The position numbers were made by a program, and so were the translations under genes. Source: Polaribacter pacificus (GTDB lineage: Bacteria > Bacteroidota > Bacteroidia > Flavobacteriales > Flavobacteriaceae). From it: 64,000 nt of DNA. Where the stretch lies: positions 310,001 to 374,000 of the forward strand of contig NZ_CP150664.1 of NCBI RefSeq assembly GCF_038024035.1, given 5' to 3'. Position 1 is the first letter of the stretch, and each line of letters begins with the position of its first letter. The notes below the pieces were generated by a model. That model was not told the DNA's origin. It made no database searches and saw only the letters and a list, made by a program, of their open reading frames with translations. Shown here one piece after another: positions 16,864 to 25,326 of this stretch.

Positions 16864-17913
16864 ATGCACACACTGCCAGTAGCTTTTGTTGAGACACTTT
16901 TTAAACAACACAAAGAATCAAGTCTTTTTGGAAGATGGATTCATGCTGCAGATTTAGATCCTGTTCTTAAAAAATTAGCTAGTCAGACTAAAGTGCAACA
17001 AATTGGAAGTTCAGAAGATGGGCTCCCTATTCACTCAATTAAACTAGGTACAGGTGCTAAAAAGATACTACTCTGGAGTCAGATGCATGGCAATGAAAGT
17101 ACTGGAACCAAGGCTTTAATTGATTTTATAAAAAGCCTGCTCGATGCTACAGATCCAGTAATTGATGCTATTTTAAAGGAGTGTACCTTACTTTGTATCC
17201 CAATGCTTAATCCTGACGGAGCTCTAGCTTATACCCGTGTTAACGATAGGAATGTAGATTTAAATAGGGATGCAATTGATTTAAAAGCTAAAGAAAGTAA
17301 GTTGTTGAGAGGTGTGTTGGATGATTTTAATCCTGTTTTTTGTTTTAACCTACACGATCAGCGTACCATATTTGGAGTATCAGGTACTCAAAACCCTGCA
17401 AGCATCTCTTTTTTGGCACCTTCAGAAGATATTGATAGAACATTAACTAAAGGAAGAAAAGAAACTATGAATGTCATTATTGCGATGAATACCCTTTTGC
17501 AACAGATAATTCCAGGTCATGTGGGGCGCTATACAGATGAATTTTATCCAACTGCTACCGGAGATGTTTTTCAACAACTAGGATTTAATACTGTATTGAT
17601 AGAAGCGGGGCATTACCCAGACGATTATGAGCGAGAACTTGTTCGTAAGTTTAATTTTTTTGCACTACTACAGGGAGTGTTTCATATTGCGATGAATCAA
17701 GATTTTTCTAAGTATGAGGCCTATTTTGAGATCCCTGACAACAATAAGAATTTTGTTGATATCTTAGAGATTGATACTGAGAAAGGTACCAAACAGGCGT
17801 TTCAATATGTAGAGGAGATTGTCAATGGTGCTTTTCAGTTAAAAAAGACCCCATTTGAGGTAGCGGATATTGATAAAATCTTTGCACATCAAAAAAAATA
17901 CAGAAATAATTGA
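16864..17913 (+). CDS. M14 family zinc carboxypeptidase-like protein
   Basis: A 349-residue protein of the M14 fold. Zinc ligands are H75 and E78 in QMHGNES and H164 in NLHDQR; the general base is E247 in LIEAGHY; substrate-carboxylate-type contacts are in NPDGA and VDLNRD. There is no signal peptide, so it acts in the cytosol, like many Bacteroidetes M14 proteins. It could trim peptides, cell-wall fragments or an acylated amino acid (the succinylglutamate desuccinylase relatives share these ligands). It is divergent from the XRE regulator, with the palindrome pair between them, and 78 bp before an Lrp regulator. Confidence 0.85.
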   Translation: MHTLPVAFVETLFKQHKESSLFGRWIHAADLDPVLKKLASQTKVQQIGSSEDGLPIHSIKLGTGAKKILLWSQMHGNESTGTKALIDFIKSLLDATDPVIDAILKECTLLCIPMLNPDGALAYTRVNDRNVDLNRDAIDLKAKESKLLRGVLDDFNPVFCFNLHDQRTIFGVSGTQNPASISFLAPSEDIDRTLTKGRKETMNVIIAMNTLLQQIIPGHVGRYTDEFYPTATGDVFQQLGFNTVLIEAGHYPDDYERELVRKFNFFALLQGVFHIAMNQDFSKYEAYFEIPDNNKNFVDILEIDTEKGTKQAFQYVEEIVNGAFQLKKTPFEVADIDKIFAHQKKYRNN

Positions 17914-17953
17914 TTTTATTGAATTTTTCTTAAGATGTATTAAATATAATTCA

Positions 17954-17961
17954 TATTTTTG
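17954..17961 (+). promoter_or_regulatory. -7 box TATTTTTG for the Lrp-type regulator gene
   Basis: TAnnTTTG match 30 bp before ATG 17992. The longer reading frame would start at 17959, inside this box, which supports the 17992 start. Confidence 0.45.
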
Positions 17962-17991
17962 CCGTATTACTTGAATTATACACAAAAAATT

Positions 17992-18471
17992 ATGAAAAAA
18001 TTTCTTTTAGACGAGATTGACCATCAAATCTTAGATGTCCTTATCGAAAATGCTAGAACACCCTTTACTGATATTGCTAAAAAATTATTAGTTTCTGCAG
18101 GAACCATACATGTTCGTGTTAAAAAAATGGAAGACGAAGGCATTATTCAAGGATCCACTCTAACATTGAACTATGAAAAAATGGGCTATTCGTTTATTGC
18201 ACATGTGGGTGTGTTTTTAGAAAAAACCAACATGACTCAAAGTGTAATAGAGGCTTTGAAAGAAATTCCGAATGTAACCGTTGCTTTTGTAACAGCAGGT
18301 AAATACAATATCTTTTGCAAGGTTAGAGCTAAAGACACTAACAACGCCAAAGACATTATATATATGATTGATGATATTCATGGTGTAAGTCGTACAGAAA
18401 CCATGATTTCTTTAGAGGAGAGTATCAATGATAAAAAAAGAATGATGCATGCAATTTTTAAAGAATTGTAA
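17992..18471 (+). CDS. Lrp/AsnC family transcriptional regulator
   Basis: A 159-residue feast/famine regulator. The N-terminal winged HTH (about 5-65) reads DEIDHQILDVLIENARTPFTDIAKKLLVSAGTIHVRVKKMEDEGIIQG. The C-terminal RAM ligand-binding domain (about 70-150) has the FVTAGKYNIFCKVRAKD core that binds an amino acid and forms octamers. It starts MKKFLLDEID; the 11-residue longer frame is excluded by the -7 box. It is transcribed alone and ends at a terminator. The effector amino acid is not predictable. Confidence 0.92.
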   Translation: MKKFLLDEIDHQILDVLIENARTPFTDIAKKLLVSAGTIHVRVKKMEDEGIIQGSTLTLNYEKMGYSFIAHVGVFLEKTNMTQSVIEALKEIPNVTVAFVTAGKYNIFCKVRAKDTNNAKDIIYMIDDIHGVSRTETMISLEESINDKKRMMHAIFKEL

Positions 18472-18486
18472 GATTTAAATACCTAT

Positions 18487-18521
18487 AAAAAAATCCTCAT
18501 GAATCCCATGAGGATTTTTTT
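18487..18521 (+). terminator. Rho-independent terminator
   Basis: Stem AAATCCTCATG / CATGAGGATTT with loop AATCC, an A-run before and seven T after. It ends the Lrp gene. Confidence 0.92.
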
Positions 18522-18540
18522 ATATCTACATATTATAAGC

Positions 18541-18548
18541 TATGTTTG
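18541..18548 (+). promoter_or_regulatory. -7 box TATGTTTG for the E1 dehydrogenase gene
   Basis: TAnnTTTG match 27 bp before ATG 18576. The -33 region is not recognisable because it overlaps the T-run of the preceding terminator. Confidence 0.4.
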
Positions 18549-18575
18549 TAACTATAATCAACCTATAATTTTTTG

Positions 18576-20564
18576 ATGTTAAACCCAATCGTATACCCAA
18601 AGACCAAACTACCTAAAGAAACTTTATTGCAGTTGTATCAATCCATGCTAAAGCCACGGATGATAGAAGAGAAGATGCTTATTTTGCTTAGGCAGGGAAA
18701 AATTTCAAAATGGTTTTCAGGGATCGGACAAGAAGCTATTGCTGTGGGTGTAACTTTAGCTCTAGAGCAAGATGAGTATATTTTGCCGATGCATAGAAAT
18801 TTAGGTGTTTTTACCAGTAGAGAAATTCCACTCTATCGCTTATTTTCTCAATGGCAGGGAAAGGCAAACGGTTTTACCAAAGGGAGAGACCGCAGTTTTC
18901 ATTTTGGTACTCAAGAGTATCGTATTGTGGGGATGATTTCTCATTTAGGCCCACAATTGGGTATAGCAGACGGAATCGCATTGGCGCATCGACTTAGAAA
19001 TGAGTCTAAAGTTTGTGCTGTGTTTACAGGTGAGGGCGGGTCTAGTGAAGGTGATTTCCATGAAGCACTCAATGTTGCCTCTGTATGGAAGTTACCAGTC
19101 TTGTTTTGTGTTGAGAATAACGGTTATGGTTTGTCTACACCTACTTCCGAGCAATTTAATTGCGAAAACATTGCTGATAAAGGAATAGGCTATGGTATGG
19201 AAAGCCATATTATTGATGGAAATAACATTTTAGAAGTTTATACTAAAATTACTGAACTCACCAAAAGCATGAGAGAAAATCCTCGTCCTGTCTTGGTAGA
19301 GTTTAAAACCTTTAGAATGAGAGGGCATGAAGAGGCTAGTGGGACCAAATATGTTCCTCAAGATTTAATGGATGCTTGGTCATTAAAAGATCCTTTAGAA
19401 AACTTTAAGCAGTATCTAGAGAAAAACAAGATTTTAGATTCAAAAATAGACAATGAGTTTAAAGCTTCAATTGCTGAAGAAATCAACAGTCACCTGCAAC
19501 AAGCATTTGATGAAGAGCAGATTGTTGTAAATGAACAAACAGAGCTTAACGATGTTTTTAAAGCCTTTACACCTGAGATCGTATCACCGACAGGAGCAAG
19601 CAAGTCTATCCGGTTAATAGACGCAGTTTCAGAAGGTTTAAGACAGTCTATGGAGAAATACGATAACTTAGTTATCATGGGCCAAGATGTTGCTGAATAT
19701 GGCGGTGTATTTAAAATTACAGATGGATTTTTAGCGCAGTTTGGTAAAGGACGTGTTCGAAACACGCCTATTTGTGAAAGTGCCATCGTATCAGCAGCCT
19801 ACGGTTTGTCTGTGAATAAAATGAAAGCCGTTGTAGAGATGCAGTTTGCAGATTTTGTATCGACAGGATTTAACCCGATTGTAAACTTGTTGGCAAAATC
19901 TCATTATCGCTGGAACGAGCCTGCTGATGTTGTGGTAAGAATGCCATGTGGAGCAGGAGTTGCTGCAGGGCCATTTCACAGCCAAACAAATGAAGCCTGG
20001 TTTACCAAAACTCCAGGGTTAAAAGTAGTATATCCTGCTTTTCCAGCTGATGCAAAAGGCTTATTAGCTACTGCAATAGATGATCCAAACCCAGTGCTGT
20101 TCTTTGAGCATAAAGCTTTGTATAGATCCGTATATCAGGAAGTTCCTGAGAACTACTACAGTATTCCTTTTGGTAAAGCATCGCTAATAGAAGAAGGTCA
20201 AGCGATAACAATTATCAGTTATGGAGCAGGTGTTCACTGGGCTTTAGAAGTACTTAAAAACAACCCAGACATCTCTGCAGATTTAATAGATCTAAGAACC
20301 TTGCAACCTTTAGATAAAGCAGCAATTTTTAGCTCTGTTAAGAAAACAGGAAGAGCAATCATTTTGCAAGAGGACAGTCTTTTTGGAGGAATTGCCAGTG
20401 ATATTTCGGCCTTAATTTCTGAGCATTGTTTTTCTTACTTAGATGCACCTGTACAGCGTGTTGCAAGCCTTGAAACACCTATTCCATTTATAGGTCAATT
20501 AGAACAACAGTACTTGGCTAAAAACAAATTTGAAGAGTCTTTAAAGCAATTACTAGCCTATTAA
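18576..20564 (+). CDS. 2-oxoacid dehydrogenase E1, fused alpha and beta subunits
   Basis: Thiamine-diphosphate E1 component decarboxylating a 2-oxoacid and passing the acyl group to lipoyl-E2. The alpha part covers about 1-330: QGKISKWFSGIGQEA, MHRNLGVF, HLGPQLGIADGIALA, the TPP motif GEGGSSEGDFHEA...ENNGYG and RMRGHEEASG. The beta part covers about 345-662: QDVAEYGGVFKIT, ESAIVSAAYG, MQFADFV, HSQTNEAWFTKTPGLKVVYP and the C-terminal transketolase domain. Fusion into one 662-residue chain is common in Bacteroidetes; similarity is closest to branched-chain types. No E2 or E3 gene is adjacent. A frame from TTG 18573 adds one codon; ATG 18576 is chosen. Confidence 0.92.
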   Translation: MLNPIVYPKTKLPKETLLQLYQSMLKPRMIEEKMLILLRQGKISKWFSGIGQEAIAVGVTLALEQDEYILPMHRNLGVFTSREIPLYRLFSQWQGKANGFTKGRDRSFHFGTQEYRIVGMISHLGPQLGIADGIALAHRLRNESKVCAVFTGEGGSSEGDFHEALNVASVWKLPVLFCVENNGYGLSTPTSEQFNCENIADKGIGYGMESHIIDGNNILEVYTKITELTKSMRENPRPVLVEFKTFRMRGHEEASGTKYVPQDLMDAWSLKDPLENFKQYLEKNKILDSKIDNEFKASIAEEINSHLQQAFDEEQIVVNEQTELNDVFKAFTPEIVSPTGASKSIRLIDAVSEGLRQSMEKYDNLVIMGQDVAEYGGVFKITDGFLAQFGKGRVRNTPICESAIVSAAYGLSVNKMKAVVEMQFADFVSTGFNPIVNLLAKSHYRWNEPADVVVRMPCGAGVAAGPFHSQTNEAWFTKTPGLKVVYPAFPADAKGLLATAIDDPNPVLFFEHKALYRSVYQEVPENYYSIPFGKASLIEEGQAITIISYGAGVHWALEVLKNNPDISADLIDLRTLQPLDKAAIFSSVKKTGRAIILQEDSLFGGIASDISALISEHCFSYLDAPVQRVASLETPIPFIGQLEQQYLAKNKFEESLKQLLAY

Positions 20565-20565
20565 T

Positions 20566-21765
20566 TTAGGCTGTTTTCTTTTCTTTTTTTAAAGCGAGTA
20601 AGAGTGCAATTGCAATTAAACCACAAACTGCAAAACCCATAAACAGAGGTAGGGCAGTATCTTTAACTTGGCTTCCAATATACGATGCGATCGGAACAGC
20701 CATTATGGTTGAAACAAATCCGTTGATTGCAGAACCTACACCCGCAATATGACCTACGGGCTGCATTGCCAGCGCTCTTAGGTTTCCGAAAAGAAAACCC
20801 AGTGAAAAGAATTGCAGACCAAAAAAGAGCAGTAAGACACCAATACTTGGGTTTGGACTGTTGTAGAAAAACAGCACATAAAATATTGGCAATAAGGTAA
20901 AACTGATGATAAAAACAGTTACCAAACGCAGCATTCCAAAGCGCATTACAAAGGTTCCATTTAAAAAAGTAGCCAATCCAACAGAGACTGCTAAAGCAGC
21001 AAAAATGTATGGAAACTCTTCTACCAGGTGATATTGCGTCTGAAAAATATGCTGAGAAGCACTAAGATACACCATAAAAGACCCTGTAATAAAACCAGAA
21101 ACTAGTGTAAATATAATGGCCTGTCTAAATTTTATAAATTCTTTAGCGCCATCTACAAATAAAGAAAGTGTAAATTTTTTCCGATGCTCTTTGTGCAGGG
21201 TTTCAGGTTGACGTTTCCAGAGCCAAACCATAATCGCAGCGCCAAAAAACAACTGACTGTAAAAAATTGCCTTCCAGCCGTAGGCATCTAAAACCAGTTT
21301 CCCTATGGCAGGTGCAACCACGGGTACTAAAATAAAAATCACCACAATAAAAGACATAATCTTGGCCATATAATCCCCACTAAAACTATCTCTAACCATA
21401 GCAATACTAATGGTTCTAGGGGCAGATAAACCAATACCTTGTAGAATCCTTCCCACAACCATCATTTCTATACTGGTAGCGGCAACACAAATAAAACTAG
21501 CAATAATAAAAAGACCAAAGCCCATATAAATGACAGGTTTTCTACCTAAGCTATCTGAGATTGGTCCAAAAATTAATTGACCTATTCCCAATCCTAAAAA
21601 GATCATGGTAATAAGCAATTGATTGTCTCTGGCATCTTCTATCCCAACGGCAAGTCCAATTTGATTTAAAGCGGGTAATAAGGCATCTATAGAAAGAGCG
21701 ACAATAGACATGAGTGAGGCCATCAGGGCAATAAACTCTAGTCTAGACTGATTTTTTTGTTGCAT
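20566..21765 (-). CDS. Bcr/CflA family MFS multidrug efflux transporter
   Basis: Inner-membrane drug:H+ antiporter of the DHA1 group, 399 residues and about 12 helices. Visible motifs are DALLPALNQIG after TM1, the loop motif A GPISDSLGRKPVIYMG, VVGRILQGIGLSAPR in TM4 and VPVVAPAIGKLVL (motif C region). The start at 21765 (MQQKNQSRLEF) sits 5 nt after a full -33/-7 promoter, so the mRNA may be leaderless; a longer frame from 21801 would begin upstream of that promoter. It converges on the E1 gene with only 1 bp between stops. The drug substrate is unknown. Confidence 0.92.
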   Translation of the reverse strand: MQQKNQSRLEFIALMASLMSIVALSIDALLPALNQIGLAVGIEDARDNQLLITMIFLGLGIGQLIFGPISDSLGRKPVIYMGFGLFIIASFICVAATSIEMMVVGRILQGIGLSAPRTISIAMVRDSFSGDYMAKIMSFIVVIFILVPVVAPAIGKLVLDAYGWKAIFYSQLFFGAAIMVWLWKRQPETLHKEHRKKFTLSLFVDGAKEFIKFRQAIIFTLVSGFITGSFMVYLSASQHIFQTQYHLVEEFPYIFAALAVSVGLATFLNGTFVMRFGMLRLVTVFIISFTLLPIFYVLFFYNSPNPSIGVLLLFFGLQFFSLGFLFGNLRALAMQPVGHIAGVGSAINGFVSTIMAVPIASYIGSQVKDTALPLFMGFAVCGLIAIALLLALKKEKKTA

Positions 21766-21769
21766 TTTG

Positions 21770-21798
21770 CAAATGTATGGCATTTGTTTCCATAGCAA
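21770..21798 (-). promoter_or_regulatory. Promoter of the Bcr/CflA gene
   Basis: Minus strand: TTG (21798-21796), 18-bp spacer, TACATTTG (21777-21770). A full match to the Bacteroidetes consensus. The start codon ATG begins only about 5 nt downstream. Confidence 0.7.
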
Positions 21799-21863
21799 CA
21801 CTATTTGTCATTGGTATTTTTTATCTTGCTATGGATATTTTAGATATGTAATAAAACAGAACA

Positions 21864-22481
21864 ATGGATTTGGTAAAACTTCAAGAATCAATCGCTGGTG
21901 TCGATATTTATCTGCTTGATCAGATTTTAAAAAAGCGCTACCAGGAGAATGCTGTACTACTAGACGCAGGCTGTGGTCAAGGTCGAAATTTGCGTTGGTT
22001 TTATCAAAATGATTATACCGTATTTGGGGTAGATCATTCAGAAAAAGCCATAGCAGCTGTCAAAGAAAATTATCCTGCGCAAGCAGCTAATTTTTCTGTT
22101 CAAGCACTAGATGCCTTGTCGTTTTCTGATGCATCCTTTGATCATGTCATTAGCAGTGCTGTATTGCATTTTGCTCAAAATAAGATTCATTTTTTACATA
22201 TGTTTTCAGAATTGATTCGTGTGCTTAAACCTGGGGGAAGCCTATTTATTCGGATGGCTTCTATTCAAGGCTTAGAAAAACTTGTAAAATCTCAAGGGAA
22301 TGGCGTTTATGCAATTCCAGATGGCAGTTTTAGGTTTTTGCTAGATCAAGATCTTTTAAAAACTGTCATGTCTCGTTTTTCAATCACAGCATTAGAACCT
22401 TTAAAAACAGTAAATGTGGCAAATTTGCGCGCAATGAGTACCTTGGTATTTCAAAAGAACAATGAAGAAAAAGACCTGTAA
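21864..22481 (+). CDS. Class I SAM-dependent methyltransferase
   Basis: A 205-residue Rossmann-fold methyltransferase of the Methyltransf_11 type. Motif I is VLLDAGCGQGRNLRWF (about 31-46), motif II is the acidic VFGVDHSEKAI, and further motifs are FDHVISSAVLHFA and IRVLKPGGSLFIRM. The length is short for ubiquinone/menaquinone enzymes and there is no target-recognition extension, so the substrate (small molecule, tRNA or lipid) is unknown. It is divergent from the efflux pump gene, with about 98 bp between starts, and 59 bp ahead of a DUF4251 lipoprotein gene. Confidence 0.85.
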   Translation: MDLVKLQESIAGVDIYLLDQILKKRYQENAVLLDAGCGQGRNLRWFYQNDYTVFGVDHSEKAIAAVKENYPAQAANFSVQALDALSFSDASFDHVISSAVLHFAQNKIHFLHMFSELIRVLKPGGSLFIRMASIQGLEKLVKSQGNGVYAIPDGSFRFLLDQDLLKTVMSRFSITALEPLKTVNVANLRAMSTLVFQKNNEEKDL

Positions 22482-22540
22482 AGCTCTGGCACACAAATTG
22501 CTGCTATAGTATAAGTAAGATTCATTTAAAAACACTCCAT

Positions 22541-23068
22541 ATGAAAACAAGTTTCGCAATCATCTGTAGCATCCTTTTGTTTGGATGTGCAAGTAATCAA
22601 AGTAAACTAGGCAACCAAGCCCAACAAGAATCCTTAAAGACTTGGTTGGATCAGAAAAATATTAAAGTTGTTGCCACAGCAGCTAGACCAACGAGTAATC
22701 TAAATATCAATTCAAGTTTACTAAGAAATAGTAGTTCTGGCAGTCATATTAACTTAACAGACAACCCTAATCATATAAAAATTAAAGGGGATAGTATCTT
22801 TGTTCAGTTGCCATATTTTGGAACAATTACTGGGACTGGTAGCTATGGTTCAGACAATTCTATTGCATATGAAGGGCCTTTGTTAAAATATGCTCGAAAA
22901 TTTAATACTAAAAAGAAAGCAGAGATCATCGATTTTCAATTTATTACAAAGAAAAATGAGCTATACAGTGCTCAACTAACTTTGTACAGTAATTTAACTA
23001 CGCATCTTTCTCTAAGTAGTACAAACAGATCTACCATAACGTATACGGGTCTTGTTAAGAAGAACTAG
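22541..23068 (+). CDS. DUF4251 domain lipoprotein
   Basis: A 175-residue lipoprotein with signal and lipobox (MKTSFAIICSILLFGCAS). Its body matches DUF4251, a Bacteroidetes domain of unknown function: NINSSLLRNSSS...INLTDNPNHIKIKGDSIFVQLPYFG, then a Gly/Ser turn, YEGPLLKY, and a beta-rich C-terminus. It is presumably attached to the outer or inner membrane facing the periplasm. Its 3' end overlaps the converging acyltransferase gene by 14 bp. No function is assigned. Confidence 0.8.
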   Translation: MKTSFAIICSILLFGCASNQSKLGNQAQQESLKTWLDQKNIKVVATAARPTSNLNINSSLLRNSSSGSHINLTDNPNHIKIKGDSIFVQLPYFGTITGTGSYGSDNSIAYEGPLLKYARKFNTKKKAEIIDFQFITKKNELYSAQLTLYSNLTTHLSLSSTNRSTITYTGLVKKN

Positions 23069-24176
23069 TTGATTTCTTTTTCATTCCAAACACCAAGCGC
23101 AGAAAGTTAAAAGGATAGACTACAAAACGATACAATAAAAGGATTACAGGAAAAGTAACAATCAATAGCAGGAATATTTTTGCCGAAATGGGTAGATCCC
23201 ACTCAATAATATAGTAGCCAACCACTATAATTACTGTTTGATGTAATATATAAAAGGGATAGATAGCCTCGTTACACAATAATAAGAGTTTACTGTTTTT
23301 AGCAAACCAAACTTGGCTATATCCCAATAGTGTAATCACAAAAGACCAGCCAACCAAACAGCAAACTGCATACCATAAGCTCCAACGATTGGCTAAGCTT
23401 AGATAAGGTTCAATCCATTGGTTGGGCATAAAATAATAACCGTAAAAAAGTGCCGTACAAACAAGTAGGATGACCAAGTTGGTTCTTCGGTACTTTTTTA
23501 AAGATTCCCATACTTGTTTTGTTGCGGCAAGCAGCATTCCAGCGCTAAAAAAGTACAGATGATAAAAACTCACAGATAAATTACTAATTGATTTTGAATC
23601 TTCTGGATACTGTTGTTTTAGGATGATAAAAATACTAAGCAAAGGGATCACGCCTATAAAAAGTCCGTATTTTTTAAGGATGATCCGATCAAAGAAACCT
23701 TTAAAATCATTAGATTTTGGTGATTTTAAAAACAATATAAATGGAATCAACAAAACAGACCAGACCCATAAGTTTTCTATAAACCACAAATGATTTACCT
23801 CAAAATCTAAATTTTTATAGATGTCTAAATAAGAACCAAGTCTTGTGATGTTTTCATAATAGGTTTGTGGAGGAACGATAAAAAGAACCCCAAAAACAAG
23901 TGGAATTAACAAACGATAACTGCGTTCTTTAATAAATTGAAGCCAGCTGCGTTTTGAGAAAGCAAAAAAGGTTCCCGCTCCAGAAATCATAAAAAGCAAT
24001 GGCAATCTAAACTGTTCAAAATAGACCATTACATTATCTAAAAGCTTGCTAGATGTTGTATTCATAATATGAAATCCATCACCATTAAAAGGCATTCCAA
24101 TATGGTGAAAATACACAGCAAGGATGGCAATTACGCGCAACCAATCCAATTCATAACGTCTCGTATTTGTGCTCAT
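23055..24176 (-). CDS. Membrane acyltransferase, acyltransferase-3 family
   Basis: A 373-residue integral membrane O-acyltransferase (OafA/WecH fold), about 10 helices. The family N-terminus RRYELDWLRVIAILAVYFHHIGM holds the RxxxLDxLR-type motif and the catalytic His region; PLLFMISGAGTFF and FIKERSYRLLIPLVFG follow. It has no C-terminal SGNH domain. It probably acylates a surface glycan or lipid; the acceptor is unknown. A minus-strand CAAACATA (-7 TATGTTTG) lies at 24202-24209 upstream. It overlaps the DUF4251 gene tail to tail. Confidence 0.87.
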   Translation of the reverse strand: MSTNTRRYELDWLRVIAILAVYFHHIGMPFNGDGFHIMNTTSSKLLDNVMVYFEQFRLPLLFMISGAGTFFAFSKRSWLQFIKERSYRLLIPLVFGVLFIVPPQTYYENITRLGSYLDIYKNLDFEVNHLWFIENLWVWSVLLIPFILFLKSPKSNDFKGFFDRIILKKYGLFIGVIPLLSIFIILKQQYPEDSKSISNLSVSFYHLYFFSAGMLLAATKQVWESLKKYRRTNLVILLVCTALFYGYYFMPNQWIEPYLSLANRWSLWYAVCCLVGWSFVITLLGYSQVWFAKNSKLLLLCNEAIYPFYILHQTVIIVVGYYIIEWDLPISAKIFLLLIVTFPVILLLYRFVVYPFNFLRLVFGMKKKSTSSS

Positions 24177-24273
24177 TAGTTCTTGTTTTTGTTTTCTGAA
24201 GCAAACATACTAGACAATTCTAAGCTTGAAAAAATTTTGTGCTAAGTAACAAGGCTAAGTGATGAAATACACG

Positions 24274-25158
24274 CTAAATACTACTGCTTTTAGCGTATGC
24301 TTCATTAAATCCTTTAATTTGAGAACGCGAAACAGGAATGCTTTTGGGGTAATTTTTTAAACGCAATTGATACCCTTGAGCATTCCCTGAAATATTTTCG
24401 ATGGCATTGAGATTTACCAAATATGATCGGTGTGTTTTGTAACTATTTGCAAAAGGTTTTAATTGATCTTCAAGATCCTTAAGTGGGATTCTCAGCAATC
24501 TCTTATCAATTCCGGTTTCAGAAAAACTGACAATTTCTGTATAATTACTTTCTACTTCGGCAAAGAGCCATTCTTGTAGCTTAAGTGAAACACTTTCTGA
24601 GCTGTCTTGAGATTTAATCACAACAACTTCTGTGTTTTTTTGCTCGTGTACTTGTTTAGGTAGCTTGTGCACTTGCAATTTATGGATGTTAATCAAGCGT
24701 TCTAATTGCAGTGGGATGACAATCAAAATCAGTAAAAAACCTACTAAAAAAGTATTGCGAATCTCTTCCCATAAATACCGTAACGACCAATTGTCTGGGT
24801 TGGTGTACAGCACATCTCTAAGTAAAAAAATTGCCACACCAATGAGTAGTAAAATAACAGATAAATGAAAAATTTCTTTCCCTAAGGTCCAAAAGACTTC
24901 ATCTTTAACTTTTAAGTTGACAAAGCTTAAATACAAATAGGCAATAGGAAAAGGAATACTTGCATGAATAATTAAAATCCAAATACTCGGAATTCTATGC
25001 TCGGCAGTATTCACTTCAAAAGGCTCAAAAAAATATGAGAAGCAGAAACTAAAGATCACCAAACTTATTAGTACAATAAGTAGTCTGGGCCTGTTATTAT
25101 AATAATAGGGGTAAGGTTCTCTTAAATAATTTTGCAATCGCAGTACTATAGGCTTCAT
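24274..25158 (-). CDS. LytTR-domain transcription regulator with membrane N-terminus
   Basis: A 294-residue regulator. About residues 25-155 form four hydrophobic helices (LLIVLISLVIFSFCFSYF, IWILIIHASIPFPIAYLYL, IFHLSVILLLIGVAIFLL, FLVGFLLILIVIPLQL). The C-terminal ~100 residues are a LytTR DNA-binding domain: EWLFAEVESNYTEIVS, LLRIPLKDLEDQLKPF, THRSYLVNLNAIENISGNAQGYQLRLKN, IPVSRSQIKGF. It lacks a receiver domain, so signals probably arrive through the membrane part. A minus-strand TATTTTTG -7 box at 25173-25166 leaves a very short or absent leader. An alternative start two codons upstream (25164) is possible. Confidence 0.88.
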   Translation of the reverse strand: MKPIVLRLQNYLREPYPYYYNNRPRLLIVLISLVIFSFCFSYFFEPFEVNTAEHRIPSIWILIIHASIPFPIAYLYLSFVNLKVKDEVFWTLGKEIFHLSVILLLIGVAIFLLRDVLYTNPDNWSLRYLWEEIRNTFLVGFLLILIVIPLQLERLINIHKLQVHKLPKQVHEQKNTEVVVIKSQDSSESVSLKLQEWLFAEVESNYTEIVSFSETGIDKRLLRIPLKDLEDQLKPFANSYKTHRSYLVNLNAIENISGNAQGYQLRLKNYPKSIPVSRSQIKGFNEAYAKSSSI

Positions 25159-25276
25159 AGGCATCCAAAAATACTATTTTTCTTTGAGCTTTGGTAGTGA
25201 TCTTTTAGTTTGAGTTGTTATTTGTAATTGTCAAAATTTCAGAGAGTTAATACCTCTAAGGTATTTGAAATCTGTG

Positions 25277-25306
25277 CTTGTTTAGCTGGATATTTTAATA
25301 TATTTG
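25277..25306 (+). promoter_or_regulatory. Promoter of the M13 peptidase gene
   Basis: TTG (25278-25280), 18-bp spacer, TATATTTG (25299-25306); the ATG is 21 bp downstream. Full consensus match. Confidence 0.75.
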
Positions 25307-25326
25307 TGTAAACTACATCCAAACTT

